A stretch of 64,000 bases of DNA from Vibrio hepatarius (GTDB lineage Bacteria; Pseudomonadota; Gammaproteobacteria; Enterobacterales; Vibrionaceae). Positions within the stretch are counted from its first letter, which is position 1. Each line of letters begins with the position of its first letter. Of this stretch, positions 1 through 7,480 are shown piece by piece. The notes beneath the pieces are model-generated. The model did not search any database and had not been told where the DNA came from. It saw only the letters and a list, made by a program, of their open reading frames with translations. The position numbers were made by a program, and so were the translations under genes. The DNA is taken from the NCBI RefSeq assembly GCF_001274785.1, contig NZ_LHPI01000001.1, positions 434,001 to 498,000 of the forward strand, in the 5' to 3' direction.

Positions 1-206
1 ACAGATGCTGTACCGCTACCTTGCATGAGTACACTGGTGTATCCATCTTGCTGAGTCGCTAGTTTCACCAGCTTGCTGCGAATCACCTCGACCACGTCTT
101 TGTTGTATTCGTCATCCCAAGTACACCAGTCTTTAAGCATGGCTTCGCGTACCGTCTCCGATGTCGATAGTGGTCCAGGGGTCAGCAATAAGTATTCGTT
201 CTTCAT
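1..206 (-). CDS. phnW: 2-aminoethylphosphonate--pyruvate transaminase, N-terminal part (runs off the left edge)
   Basis: Reading leftward from the ATG at 204-206, the first 68 codons give a protein beginning [19 protein letters not shown], followed by [16 protein letters not shown] and, near the edge, [10 protein letters not shown]. The [10 protein letters not shown] start and the QGSGTA phosphate-binding segment are typical of PhnW, a PLP-dependent class V aminotransferase that converts 2-aminoethylphosphonate and pyruvate to phosphonoacetaldehyde and alanine in the cytoplasm. The catalytic lysine lies outside the window. The gene is divergent from the AEP uptake genes, and a palindrome matching the one before the ATPase gene lies 23 bp upstream of its start, so common control by the GntR regulator encoded at 5030 is likely. 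The degradation partner phnX would be expected further left but cannot be seen. Confidence 0.93.
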   Translation of the reverse strand, partial: MKNEYLLLTPGPLSTSETVREAMLKDWCTWDDEYNKDVVEVIRSKLVKLATQQDGYTSVLMQGSGTAS

Positions 207-228
207 GACAATATCCGTTTTGTATTTT

Positions 229-240
229 TGGTGTATACCA
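229..240. promoter_or_regulatory. Putative PhnR operator, copy 1 (before phnW)
   Basis: TGGTGTATACCA matches the perfect palindrome at 2138-2149 in 11 of 12 positions. It lies 23 bp upstream of the phnW start codon, in the promoter position. GntR/UTRA regulators bind such short dyads. Assignment to PhnR is inferred from recurrence of the site only within the AEP locus. Confidence 0.65.
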
Positions 241-426
241 GAATTTATTGGTACTTTATCAGCAGCAAAAAATCGGAGTAAATAGCTCACAAGCGGATTT
301 CATAAAACTTTAATATCAAATCGGCAGGGAAATTTATCGAAAATCGATTTGGCCTTTGTTTCGCACAACTGCCATTTTTTGTTCATGCTTTCGTCACAAA
401 CACATTTTAGGGTGGGTATCGTCAAC

Positions 427-438
427 TGGTACAGACCA
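427..438. promoter_or_regulatory. Putative PhnR operator, copy 2 (before the AEP binding-protein gene)
   Basis: TGGTACAGACCA matches TGGTATATACCA in 10 of 12 positions. It lies about 65 bp upstream of the start codon of the AEP-binding protein gene, on the divergent side of the phnW intergenic region. It is the weakest of the three copies. Confidence 0.5.
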
Positions 439-502
439 CATTGTTAGTCCGAAACGTTAAACAAGTGGTCTTCAAACGAAACAGTCTAAATTGGAGAAGA
501 TG

Positions 503-1510
503 ATGAAAAACCGTTTGATGAAAGGATCGCTAGCTGCACTGGTTTCACTGCTGGCAACAAATGCATTCGCAGCACAGGAAGTGACGGTTTACACCGCTTT
601 CGAAACTGACATTCTGGCCAAGTACAAATCGGCGTTTGAAAAAGAAAATCCAGACGTAACGATCAAGTGGGTACGTGATTCAACAGGCATCATGACCGCA
701 AAGCTGCTGGCAGAGAAAAATAACCCTCGCGCAGAAGTCGTTTGGGGTTTGGCGGGTTCTTCGATGGCGTTACTAAAAGAAGAAGGCATTCTTAAACCAT
801 ACACGCCAAAAGGTGTAAATGAGCTAAACGCTAGCCTGAATGACCCTCAGTCGAACCAAGCGTGGTTTGGCAATGATGCGTTCTTTAACGCGGTGTGTTT
901 CAACGAAGTGGTGGCTAAGCAATTAAACTTGCCAAAACCAATGAGCTGGGAAGATTTAACCAAGCCAGTTTACAAAGGTCATATTGCAATGCCAAACCCT
1001 GCATCATCAGGTACGGGTTACATGCAGGTTTCTGCATGGCTGCAAAATATGGGTGAAGACAAAGCTTGGGATTACATGAAAAAGCTCGATAACAATATCG
1101 CACATTACACGCACTCTGGTTCTAAGCCATGTGTTCAAGCGGGGATGGGTGAAGTCGCAATTGGTATCTCTATGGCAAGCCGCGGTGCGAAGTTGAAGAC
1201 TCAGGGCGCGCCTTTGGACGTGATCACGCCAAAAGGTATTGGCTGGGAATCAGAAGCGGTTGGGTTGGTAAAAGAGTCTGATGCGGCTAAACGCGTGGTC
1301 GATTGGTCAATTTCAAAAGCGGCGAACGAGCTGTACGTAGAAATGTACCCAGTTGTTGCTCACAAAGACGTAAAAGCGACAGTATCGAACTTCCCGAACG
1401 TACAAGCTAATATGGCGAAGATGGATTTTGCGCAAATGGGTAGTAAGCGCGCTGATATCCTAGCGACTTGGTCAGAGAAGTTTGACGCGAAATCTGAGCC
1501 TAAATCGTAA
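503..1510 (+). CDS. phnS2: 2-aminoethylphosphonate ABC transporter, periplasmic binding protein
   Basis: This 336-residue protein of the iron/spermidine-type extracellular solute-binding family begins with a signal peptide (MKNRLMKGSLAALVSLLATNAFA, cleavage after about residue 23). The mature part starts QEVTVYTAFETDILAKYKSAF, the usual first lobe of type II binding proteins, and contains DSTGIMTAKLLAEKNNPRAEVVW. It is assigned to AEP because it is followed by a matching ATPase, a fused permease and a PhnR-type regulator and faces phnW. The longer reading starts at a TTG at 491. I prefer the ATG at 503 because GGAG at 493-496 is then six bases upstream. A strong terminator follows directly, so much of its transcript probably ends before the GNAT gene, giving excess binding protein over membrane components. 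Confidence 0.88.
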   Translation: MKNRLMKGSLAALVSLLATNAFAAQEVTVYTAFETDILAKYKSAFEKENPDVTIKWVRDSTGIMTAKLLAEKNNPRAEVVWGLAGSSMALLKEEGILKPYTPKGVNELNASLNDPQSNQAWFGNDAFFNAVCFNEVVAKQLNLPKPMSWEDLTKPVYKGHIAMPNPASSGTGYMQVSAWLQNMGEDKAWDYMKKLDNNIAHYTHSGSKPCVQAGMGEVAIGISMASRGAKLKTQGAPLDVITPKGIGWESEAVGLVKESDAAKRVVDWSISKAANELYVEMYPVVAHKDVKATVSNFPNVQANMAKMDFAQMGSKRADILATWSEKFDAKSEPKS

Positions 1511-1540
1511 TCATTTTAGTCAGATAAAGACAAATAACCA

Positions 1541-1565
1541 AAGGAGAGCCTGTGCTCTCCTTTTT
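1541..1565 (+). terminator. Rho-independent terminator after the AEP binding-protein gene
   Basis: The stem AAGGAGAGC (1541-1549) pairs with GCTCTCCTT (1554-1562) around a 4-base loop and is followed by a T run. It separates the binding-protein gene from the downstream GNAT and ATPase genes. Confidence 0.85.
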
Positions 1566-1617
1566 GCATTCTGTGTTAAAGCAAGGCACATTAGTGCTCG
1601 GTTAAATAGGGAACATT

Positions 1618-2028
1618 ATGAAGATTAAAATGATCAGCGCAGAAGAAACTCTGCCGATACGATTTGTTGTGCTGTGGCCAAGCAAAAGCGAAGAGTTTTG
1701 CCGCGTCGAAGAAGACGAACAAGGGCTGCATTATGGGGCATTTGACGGCGACAAATTGGTTTGTGTTGCATCGATATTTATCGAAAACGGCAGTGCGCGG
1801 TTAAGAAAGTTCGCGACACTGCATGATTATCAAGGCAAAGGTATCGGCAGTCAGGTTTTGCAACGTATCATCAGCGATTTACAAGCGAAGCAGGTCCGTC
1901 AGTTGTGGTGTGATGCACGCGAAACGGCGGTAGGTTTGTATCAACGTTTTGCCATGAATAAATGTGGTGAGCGTTTCTATAAAGGGGACGTCCCTTATTT
2001 CAGAATGTCGGTTGAATGGCACGACTAG
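1618..2028 (+). CDS. GNAT family N-acetyltransferase within the AEP locus
   Basis: This 136-residue single-domain GNAT protein has the acetyl-CoA loop in LHDYQGKGIGSQVLQRII (QGKGIGS is the Q/RxxGxG/A motif) near residue 80 and a C-terminal LYQRFAMNKCGERFYK typical of GNAT strand 6/7. The start ATG follows an AGGGAA element. It lies between the AEP binding-protein gene and the ATPase gene. That position raises the possibility that it acetylates an aminoalkylphosphonate or related amine, but it does not look like E. coli PhnO, so the substrate is unknown. The leading segment IRFVVLWPSKSEEFC is the kind seen in general vibrio GNATs of unknown substrate. Confidence 0.8.
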   Translation: MKIKMISAEETLPIRFVVLWPSKSEEFCRVEEDEQGLHYGAFDGDKLVCVASIFIENGSARLRKFATLHDYQGKGIGSQVLQRIISDLQAKQVRQLWCDARETAVGLYQRFAMNKCGERFYKGDVPYFRMSVEWHD

Positions 2029-2137
2029 GGCGATAACGGCTTAGCATCTAACGAGTTTTCTCTCCCTACGGTTTCATCTTGCTGTCATCTTTCGTCTATA
2101 AATTTGTCATTCGACTGCAATAAAGCGGATTTAAGGT

Positions 2138-2149
2138 TGGTATATACCA
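2138..2149. promoter_or_regulatory. Putative PhnR operator, copy 3 (perfect palindrome before phnT2)
   Basis: TGGTATATACCA is a perfect 12-bp palindrome 15 bp upstream of the ATPase start codon, close to the Shine-Dalgarno sequence GGAGAG. It defines the consensus that the copies at 229 and 427 approach. Confidence 0.7.
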
Positions 2150-2164
2150 TTTGGAGAGTGTGTT

Positions 2165-3277
2165 ATGTCAACTAACCAACCTTACCTACAAATTGAGAAT
2201 GTGGTGAAGCAATTTGGACAATTCACCGCGTTAAAGCAAATCTCACTGGCGATCGAAAAAGGTGAATTTGTTTGCTTTCTTGGCCCTTCAGGCTGCGGTA
2301 AAACCACGTTGCTAAGAGCAATCGCAGGCCTAGATTTACCAACCTCTGGTGCAATTCAACAAGACGGCCAAGATACCACGTTCCTACCACCTGAAAAGCG
2401 AGACTTCGGTATTGTCTTTCAGTCTTACGCTCTGTTTCCCAATCTGACCGTTCAAGAGAACATCGCTATTGGTCTGAAAAACCAAGGGATATCGACCAAG
2501 GACGCGTTAGAAAAAGTGGAATACTGGCTTGAGATGATAGGTTTGCCAACCTCAGCGCATAAGTTTCCTAATCAACTCTCTGGTGGCCAGCAACAGCGCG
2601 TTGCTTTAGCCCGCGCGCTGGCATTATCTCCAGGGTTACTGCTCCTTGATGAGCCTTTGTCTGCACTCGATGCAAAAGTGCGCGTTCATCTGCGTGATGA
2701 AATCTGTAAGCTGCAACGCAAACTAGGCATCACGACGATTATGGTCACACACGACCAAGATGAAGCGCTGACCATGGCGGATCGCATTGTGGTGATGAAC
2801 CATGGTGTGATTGAGCAGGTGGGCACGCCGCAAGAGATCTATCAGCGTCCAGCGACGCGTTTTGTTGCAGGGTTTGTTGGCAAAATGAACTTTATCGACG
2901 CCTCTTTAGCCACCGATACCAGCCTGCGTGTAGCGGAGTCTTTGCTGCCGTTGCCTGAGGTAAATAACTACGACTTATCGCGCGGTGACCGTTTTACTCT
3001 TGCGGTGCGCCCTGAAGGGGTCCGAATTGTTCAAAGCGCCACAGATGCTCTGCCTGTGCGTATCAAGTCATGCGAATTTTTGGGTGCGTTTTATCGTGTT
3101 GAGTGCGAACTACAAGACGATAAACACGCTGCGCCAATTTACGCTGATATAACAGGCGAGGCGGTGCAGCAACTGAATTTAACGGTCGGTGAGTTGCGAT
3201 ACGTGAAGTTTGCACAGCAAGGGAACTTGGCTTATCCAGCGACTGCCCCTGCTGAGTTAAACAGCAAAGCCGCGTAG
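2165..3277 (+). CDS. phnT2: 2-aminoethylphosphonate ABC transporter, ATP-binding protein
   Basis: This 370-residue ABC ATPase powers AEP import from the cytoplasmic face. The Walker A motif GPSGCGKTT lies near residues 40-48, the Q loop in VFQSYALFPNLTV, the signature LSGGQQQR near 138-145, Walker B LLLLDEPLSALD and the switch histidine in VTHDQDEAL. About 120 residues after the nucleotide-binding domain form a TOBE-type regulatory domain (FTLAVRPEGVRI), as in the spermidine/iron importer class. The ATG has a good GGAGAG ribosome site and an operator palindrome just upstream. The gap to the permease is 9 bp, so the two are co-transcribed. Confidence 0.92.
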   Translation: MSTNQPYLQIENVVKQFGQFTALKQISLAIEKGEFVCFLGPSGCGKTTLLRAIAGLDLPTSGAIQQDGQDTTFLPPEKRDFGIVFQSYALFPNLTVQENIAIGLKNQGISTKDALEKVEYWLEMIGLPTSAHKFPNQLSGGQQQRVALARALALSPGLLLLDEPLSALDAKVRVHLRDEICKLQRKLGITTIMVTHDQDEALTMADRIVVMNHGVIEQVGTPQEIYQRPATRFVAGFVGKMNFIDASLATDTSLRVAESLLPLPEVNNYDLSRGDRFTLAVRPEGVRIVQSATDALPVRIKSCEFLGAFYRVECELQDDKHAAPIYADITGEAVQQLNLTVGELRYVKFAQQGNLAYPATAPAELNSKAA

Positions 3278-3286
3278 GGGAGAGTA

Positions 3287-5020
3287 ATGGAGTTTTCTAC
3301 TATGAGTAACCCAACGATGAAAGTCTCGAACTCATCACTAGGCGAAACTAGGTGGGTAAGTCGTTTGAGCCGTGACAATGTAGTGTTGTTTGCGCTATTG
3401 ACTCTACTGTCTGTATTGATGGTGCTGTTTATCGTTATGCCGCTATGGGCGATGATGGTAAAAAGTGTGCAAAACAGTGCTGGGGACTTTGTCGGCTTGG
3501 CAAATTTTGCCAACTATTTTTCACACGCTGCGCTTTGGCAATCACTTGGTAATACGTTCAAAGTCGGGCTTTTAGTGACCGTTGTCGTCGGTGTGTTGTC
3601 ATTTGGCTATGCGTACGCACTGACTCGCTCCTGCATGCCTTTCAAAGGTCTATTTCACGTATTGGGGACCGCACCAATTTTGGCTCCGTCTTTGCTTCCG
3701 GCTATCAGTCTGATTTTCTTGTTTGGTAATCAGGGGATTGCAAAAGAACTCTTAGCTGGACACTCAATTTACGGTTTGATTGGTATTTCTCTTGGCCTGA
3801 TATTCTGGACGTTTCCACACGCGTTGATGATCATGACAACCTCTCTGCGCACATCGGATGCGAGATTGTATGAAGCCGCGCGAGCGTTAAAAACCTCTTC
3901 ATTCAAAACCTTTTTTATCGTGACATTGCCTGCCGCCAAGTATGGCTTTATCAGCACTTTGATTGTTGTGTTTACGCTGGTGGTGTGTGATTTCGGTGTG
4001 CCAAAAGTAATCGGTGGCAGTTACAACGTTTTGGCGACGGATATCTTTAAGCAAGTTGTCGGGCAGCAGAACTTTTCGATGGGGGCTGTCACCAGTATCG
4101 TATTGTTGATTCCAGCGTTGTTTGCTTTTACCGCCGACCGTTGGGTACAGAGAAAACAAAAGAGCTTGTTCGATACTCGCTCTGTTCCTTACCAGCCCGA
4201 ACCGAATCCAGTGCGTGATGGTGTGTGTTTGGTCTTTTGCACGTTGATTTCTTGTGCGGTGATTGCTGTGTTAGGAATGGCGGTATATGGCTCGCTAGTC
4301 ACTTTCTGGCCGTGGAATACAGCATTGACCCTCAACAACTATAACTTTGCGGAAATGAGTACCTACGGCTGGAGCCCGTACTTTAACTCTCTATCACTTG
4401 CGACATGGACGGCGATCATAGGAACCACGATCATTTTTGTTGGTGCGTATTGCATTGAAAAAGGGCGTGCATTTTCTCCTGTTCGACAAGTGATGCAGAT
4501 GTTGAGTGTAATGCCGATGGCGGTGCCCGGTATGGTGTTAGGCCTGGGCTATATCTTTTACTTCAATGATGTGAATAACCCGTTGAATGTACTTTATGGC
4601 ACGATGGCGTTTCTTGTTGCCAACACCGTGGTGCACTATTACACCGTTGGTCATATGACGGCATTGACAGCATTAAAGCAGATTCCTGCTGAAATAGAGG
4701 CGACGGCCGCGTCTGTGAAACTTCCGCAATACAAGTTGTTCTTAAAAGTAACGCTGCCGGTTTGTATGCCAGCGATTCTAGATATCGCTAGCTACCTGTT
4801 TATTAATGCATTAACCACCACTTCTGCGGTAGTATTTATCTATTCGACAGACACCATTCCTGCTTCGGTATCGGTTTTGAATATGGACGATGCGGGGCAA
4901 ACGGGGTCAGCGGCGGCCATGGCAGTGATGATTATGCTGTCGGCTGCAGTAGCGAAGTTGCTTCACATGACACTGGGCAAATGGTTAGAGAATCGAACAC
5001 AAGCGTGGCGTAACAGATAA
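3287..5020 (+). CDS. phnU2: 2-aminoethylphosphonate ABC transporter, fused double permease
   Basis: This 577-residue inner-membrane protein contains two binding-protein-dependent permease units in tandem, about twelve hydrophobic segments in total. The EAA loops that contact the ATPase can be seen twice, as YEAARALKTSSFKTFFIVTLP (around residues 196-216) and IEATAASVKLPQYKLFLKVTLP (around 468-489). Fusion of both permease halves in one chain is characteristic of the PhnU2/FbpB-like class. The ATG at 3287 follows GGGGAGAG; a second ATG 15 bases later is also possible. It works with the ATPase immediately upstream and the binding protein at 503. Confidence 0.9.
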   Translation: MEFSTMSNPTMKVSNSSLGETRWVSRLSRDNVVLFALLTLLSVLMVLFIVMPLWAMMVKSVQNSAGDFVGLANFANYFSHAALWQSLGNTFKVGLLVTVVVGVLSFGYAYALTRSCMPFKGLFHVLGTAPILAPSLLPAISLIFLFGNQGIAKELLAGHSIYGLIGISLGLIFWTFPHALMIMTTSLRTSDARLYEAARALKTSSFKTFFIVTLPAAKYGFISTLIVVFTLVVCDFGVPKVIGGSYNVLATDIFKQVVGQQNFSMGAVTSIVLLIPALFAFTADRWVQRKQKSLFDTRSVPYQPEPNPVRDGVCLVFCTLISCAVIAVLGMAVYGSLVTFWPWNTALTLNNYNFAEMSTYGWSPYFNSLSLATWTAIIGTTIIFVGAYCIEKGRAFSPVRQVMQMLSVMPMAVPGMVLGLGYIFYFNDVNNPLNVLYGTMAFLVANTVVHYYTVGHMTALTALKQIPAEIEATAASVKLPQYKLFLKVTLPVCMPAILDIASYLFINALTTTSAVVFIYSTDTIPASVSVLNMDDAGQTGSAAAMAVMIMLSAAVAKLLHMTLGKWLENRTQAWRNR

Positions 5021-5029
5021 GGACAATAA

Positions 5030-5734
5030 GTGCAGTACGTTAAAATTAAAGACTCCATTGTCGAACAAATCGAATCGGGTTTGCTGTCTCCAAGACAGAA
5101 ACTACCAGCAGAAAGAAAGTTGGCAGAATCATTTGATACCACACGCGTAACTTTGCGCGAAGCGTTGTCCCTGTTGGAAGCAGAAGGGCGAATTTATCGC
5201 GAAGATAGGAGAGGTTGGTTTATTTCTCCTGAGCCTTTGAAATACGATCCAACTCAGACACTGAACTTTCCCAATATGGCGCTGGCGCAAAATCGAGTGC
5301 CTAAAACGCAAGTGGTCGCGGCAAAAGGGATTTTAGCTAACAAGCAAGCCGCGAGTTTACTGAACCTTCAGCCTTTCTCTGACGTCTATCGTGTTGACCG
5401 AGTGAGGTTCTTGGAAGAGCGTCCAGTTGTTTATGTCACCAACTATATCCGTCCAGAGTTGTTTCCTAACCTGTTAGATTTCGACCTCTCCAACTCACTG
5501 ACCGATATTTATCGTGAGCATTTTGGTGTGGTTTACCAGAAAACGCGTTACCGGATTTCTACCAGCACGCTTTTAGGTGAAACAGCTCAAGCGCTGAGAG
5601 CAACGTCAGGGACGCCTGCAATGGTGGTTGAGCGCATCAACTACAACCAAAATGGAGAGTTGATCGACTGCGATATCGAGTACTGGCGTCATGATGCAAT
5701 CAGTATTGAGTCACTCGCAGAGCTTCAGCGCTAA
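5030..5734 (+). CDS. phnR: GntR/UTRA-family phosphonate utilisation regulator
   Basis: This 234-residue regulator has a GntR winged helix at its N terminus (residues 5-70, including LLSPRQKLPAERKLAESF and TRVTLREALSLLEAEG) and a UTRA ligand-binding domain behind it (about 85-230, with VYRVDRVRFLEERPVVY and YWRHDAISIE). It starts with GTG after AAGGA at 5019-5023, 9 bp after the permease stop, so it closes the AEP operon. The nearby recurrence of TGGTATATACCA suggests it binds there and responds to AEP or a catabolite. A terminator follows 20 bp after its stop codon. Confidence 0.9.
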   Translation: MQYVKIKDSIVEQIESGLLSPRQKLPAERKLAESFDTTRVTLREALSLLEAEGRIYREDRRGWFISPEPLKYDPTQTLNFPNMALAQNRVPKTQVVAAKGILANKQAASLLNLQPFSDVYRVDRVRFLEERPVVYVTNYIRPELFPNLLDFDLSNSLTDIYREHFGVVYQKTRYRISTSTLLGETAQALRATSGTPAMVVERINYNQNGELIDCDIEYWRHDAISIESLAELQR

Positions 5735-5754
5735 CCCTTTCAGCAATAGGATTG

Positions 5755-5779
5755 AGGCTTCCATAAGGAAGCCTTTTTT
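5755..5779 (+). terminator. Rho-independent terminator ending the AEP operon
   Basis: AGGCTTCC (5755-5762) pairs with GGAAGCCT (5767-5774) around ATAA, followed by a T run. The next gene starts 14 bp later, so it probably needs read-through or its own promoter inside phnR. Confidence 0.85.
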
Positions 5780-5792
5780 ATAAGGATTTAAT

Positions 5793-6698
5793 ATGTCGCT
5801 CTTGGCGATCATTTTGGTGGTGGTTTCTGCTTTTCTGCATGCTGGCTGGAATCTTCTAAGTAAAAGCAATACTGCGTCTGGCCCTGCATTTTTCCTATCG
5901 AGTGCTACCGCGGCAGCTTTGCTACTCTCACCTTTTCTCGTTTGGTACTGCAATACCGTTGGTCTGGCAGTGATGCCAACTAAGTTTTGGTATTTACTTG
6001 TCATCAGTGGCATTGCTCAGATGATCTACTTATTGGGACTGGGGTTTGCGTATAAACAAGCCGATATTGGCGTGGTTTATCCAATTGCTCGTGCGCTACC
6101 TGTTCTAATGGTCGGTGTGGTAACCGTCTTGCTGGGCTATTCATTGACGGCTTATGCTTGGTTTGGGTTTTTACTGATCACAATTGGCTGTCTGTTTGTC
6201 CCTTTGGAGTCGTTCAGTCAACTTAACGTTCGTAACTATGCGCATCTTGGCGTGGTCTGGGCGGTGATCGCGGCGATAGGCACCGCGGGTTACTCTGTAG
6301 TCGACAAAGAGGCGTTATTAATACTCGACCAGACGTTTCATTCTCAAGTCAGCGATGTTAGCAGCGCGATTTTCTATCTAGGACTTCAGTTCTGGTCGAT
6401 CTCACTTTGTTTTGTCATTTATCTGACTCTGAGCAAATCTTGGGTTGATATCGTTGAAGCGTGGCAAATACGTCGCTCAACAACGATTGCTGGGATTATG
6501 ATGTCGACGACCTATGGACTGGTTTTGCTTGCAATGACGATGACCGAGAATGTTAGCTACGTCGTAGCACTACGCCAATTGAGCATAGTGATCGGCATGG
6601 TTTTGGGAGTCGTTTTTTTGTTTGAAAGGTTACTGCTTACTCGAGTGGTTGGTTCAGTGATGATACTGCTGGGTTTGGTATTAGTAGCATTGCGATAA
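5793..6698 (+). CDS. EamA/DMT-family membrane transporter
   Basis: This 301-residue inner-membrane protein has ten hydrophobic segments in two repeats of five, as in drug/metabolite transporters of the EamA type. The N-terminal repeat contains SAFLHAGWNLLSK and GVVYPIARALPVLMVGV, the second MTENVSYVVALRQLSIVIGMVLG. Members export amino acids, amines or other small metabolites and also act as importers. The position directly after the PhnR terminator makes a link to aminophosphonate or alanine flux conceivable, but nothing in the sequence fixes the substrate. The ATG follows AAGGA with good spacing. Confidence 0.82.
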   Translation: MSLLAIILVVVSAFLHAGWNLLSKSNTASGPAFFLSSATAAALLLSPFLVWYCNTVGLAVMPTKFWYLLVISGIAQMIYLLGLGFAYKQADIGVVYPIARALPVLMVGVVTVLLGYSLTAYAWFGFLLITIGCLFVPLESFSQLNVRNYAHLGVVWAVIAAIGTAGYSVVDKEALLILDQTFHSQVSDVSSAIFYLGLQFWSISLCFVIYLTLSKSWVDIVEAWQIRRSTTIAGIMMSTTYGLVLLAMTMTENVSYVVALRQLSIVIGMVLGVVFLFERLLLTRVVGSVMILLGLVLVALR

Positions 6699-7034
6699 AT
6701 AAGTGCGCCTTTTACGTGCCTTAGTGTGCAATACCACTGGTATTTATATGATATTTAGTGTGTATCTTATAACCAATCACTCTATTGAATGAGAACAGTT
6801 ATCTTTCTTAATTCTAGAATCAAAGCAACAACTGAATGAAATAATGCACATTATTTCTTAAGCATAATGTAGACCAAAATTGGATAGATTATAGAGGTTT
6901 AGCTCTTATTTAGTTAGTTCAAAAAAGCTGATGAATAGGTGCAATTTATTCGAATCCATTACGGTCCAATGTTACGTACCATTTAGAAAGTTGAGCGGGA
7001 TTCAGTTCAACTATTGGTAAGGAAGGAGCAAGTT
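6699..7034. other. AT-rich intergenic region, 336 bp
   Basis: This gap holds the promoter region of the DUF3316 gene. No ORF of note, no tRNA and no clear terminator is visible after the EamA gene. AAGGAAGGAG at 7019-7028 is an unusually strong ribosome site for the next gene. Confidence 0.5.
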
Positions 7035-7391
7035 ATGATTAAGGTATTATCTTTAGCTGGTTTAGTTCTCGTTAGTACAGCTTCATTTGCGGGGTTATCC
7101 GGTTCTTATGAAACACGTGTTACAACTAGTAGTATGGTGGGTGAACCAGTTGCAAGTAAAGAGGCAGCATATGCTGCTGGTAAAATGATGCTTCAAGATG
7201 TCAATGCACAATCTCCTCGTGAATTGGGTCAAAACGCATACCTAAACAGTAATGACCTTGTCGACAAGAGATCTGTAGAGTTACTTGATTCACAGATTAC
7301 AATCAAAGAAGTAATGACAAGTAACGGTGATATCGCCTATCAGCCTGTTATGAACATAAAATATACTTATCGCTTCAGAGAGCGTGAATAG
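7035..7391 (+). CDS. Secreted DUF3316 family protein
   Basis: This 118-residue protein has a signal peptide (MIKVLSLAGLVLVSTASFA, cleavage near residue 19) followed by a short beta-rich domain ending in YQPVMNIKYTYRFRERE. The layout fits the DUF3316 family, small periplasmic proteins of unknown function common in Vibrio. A longer reading begins at a TTG at 7014, but the ATG at 7035 sits behind a very strong AAGGAAGGAG element and gives a proper signal peptide. Function unknown. Confidence 0.75.
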   Translation: MIKVLSLAGLVLVSTASFAGLSGSYETRVTTSSMVGEPVASKEAAYAAGKMMLQDVNAQSPRELGQNAYLNSNDLVDKRSVELLDSQITIKEVMTSNGDIAYQPVMNIKYTYRFRERE

Positions 7392-7426
7392 TAACTCGAA
7401 TAATGCTCGATGCATTTAAAACACAA

Positions 7427-7456
7427 AAGCCCCAAGCATTTTGCTTGGGGCTTTTT
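7427..7456. terminator. Bidirectional terminator between the DUF3316 gene and the POT transporter
   Basis: AAGCCCCAAGCA (7427-7438) pairs with TGCTTGGGGCTT (7442-7453) over a 3-base loop, with A and T runs on the two sides, so it can stop both converging transcripts. Confidence 0.9.
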
Positions 7457-7480
7457 AGTATCTAAATCTGTTTGGCGGGA

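Noticed and set aside
73..285. 70-residue plus-strand ORF at the left edge
   Set aside because: It is antisense to phnW, whose minus-strand reading has a clear family start ([10 protein letters not shown]). No ribosome site or similarity supports the plus-strand frame.
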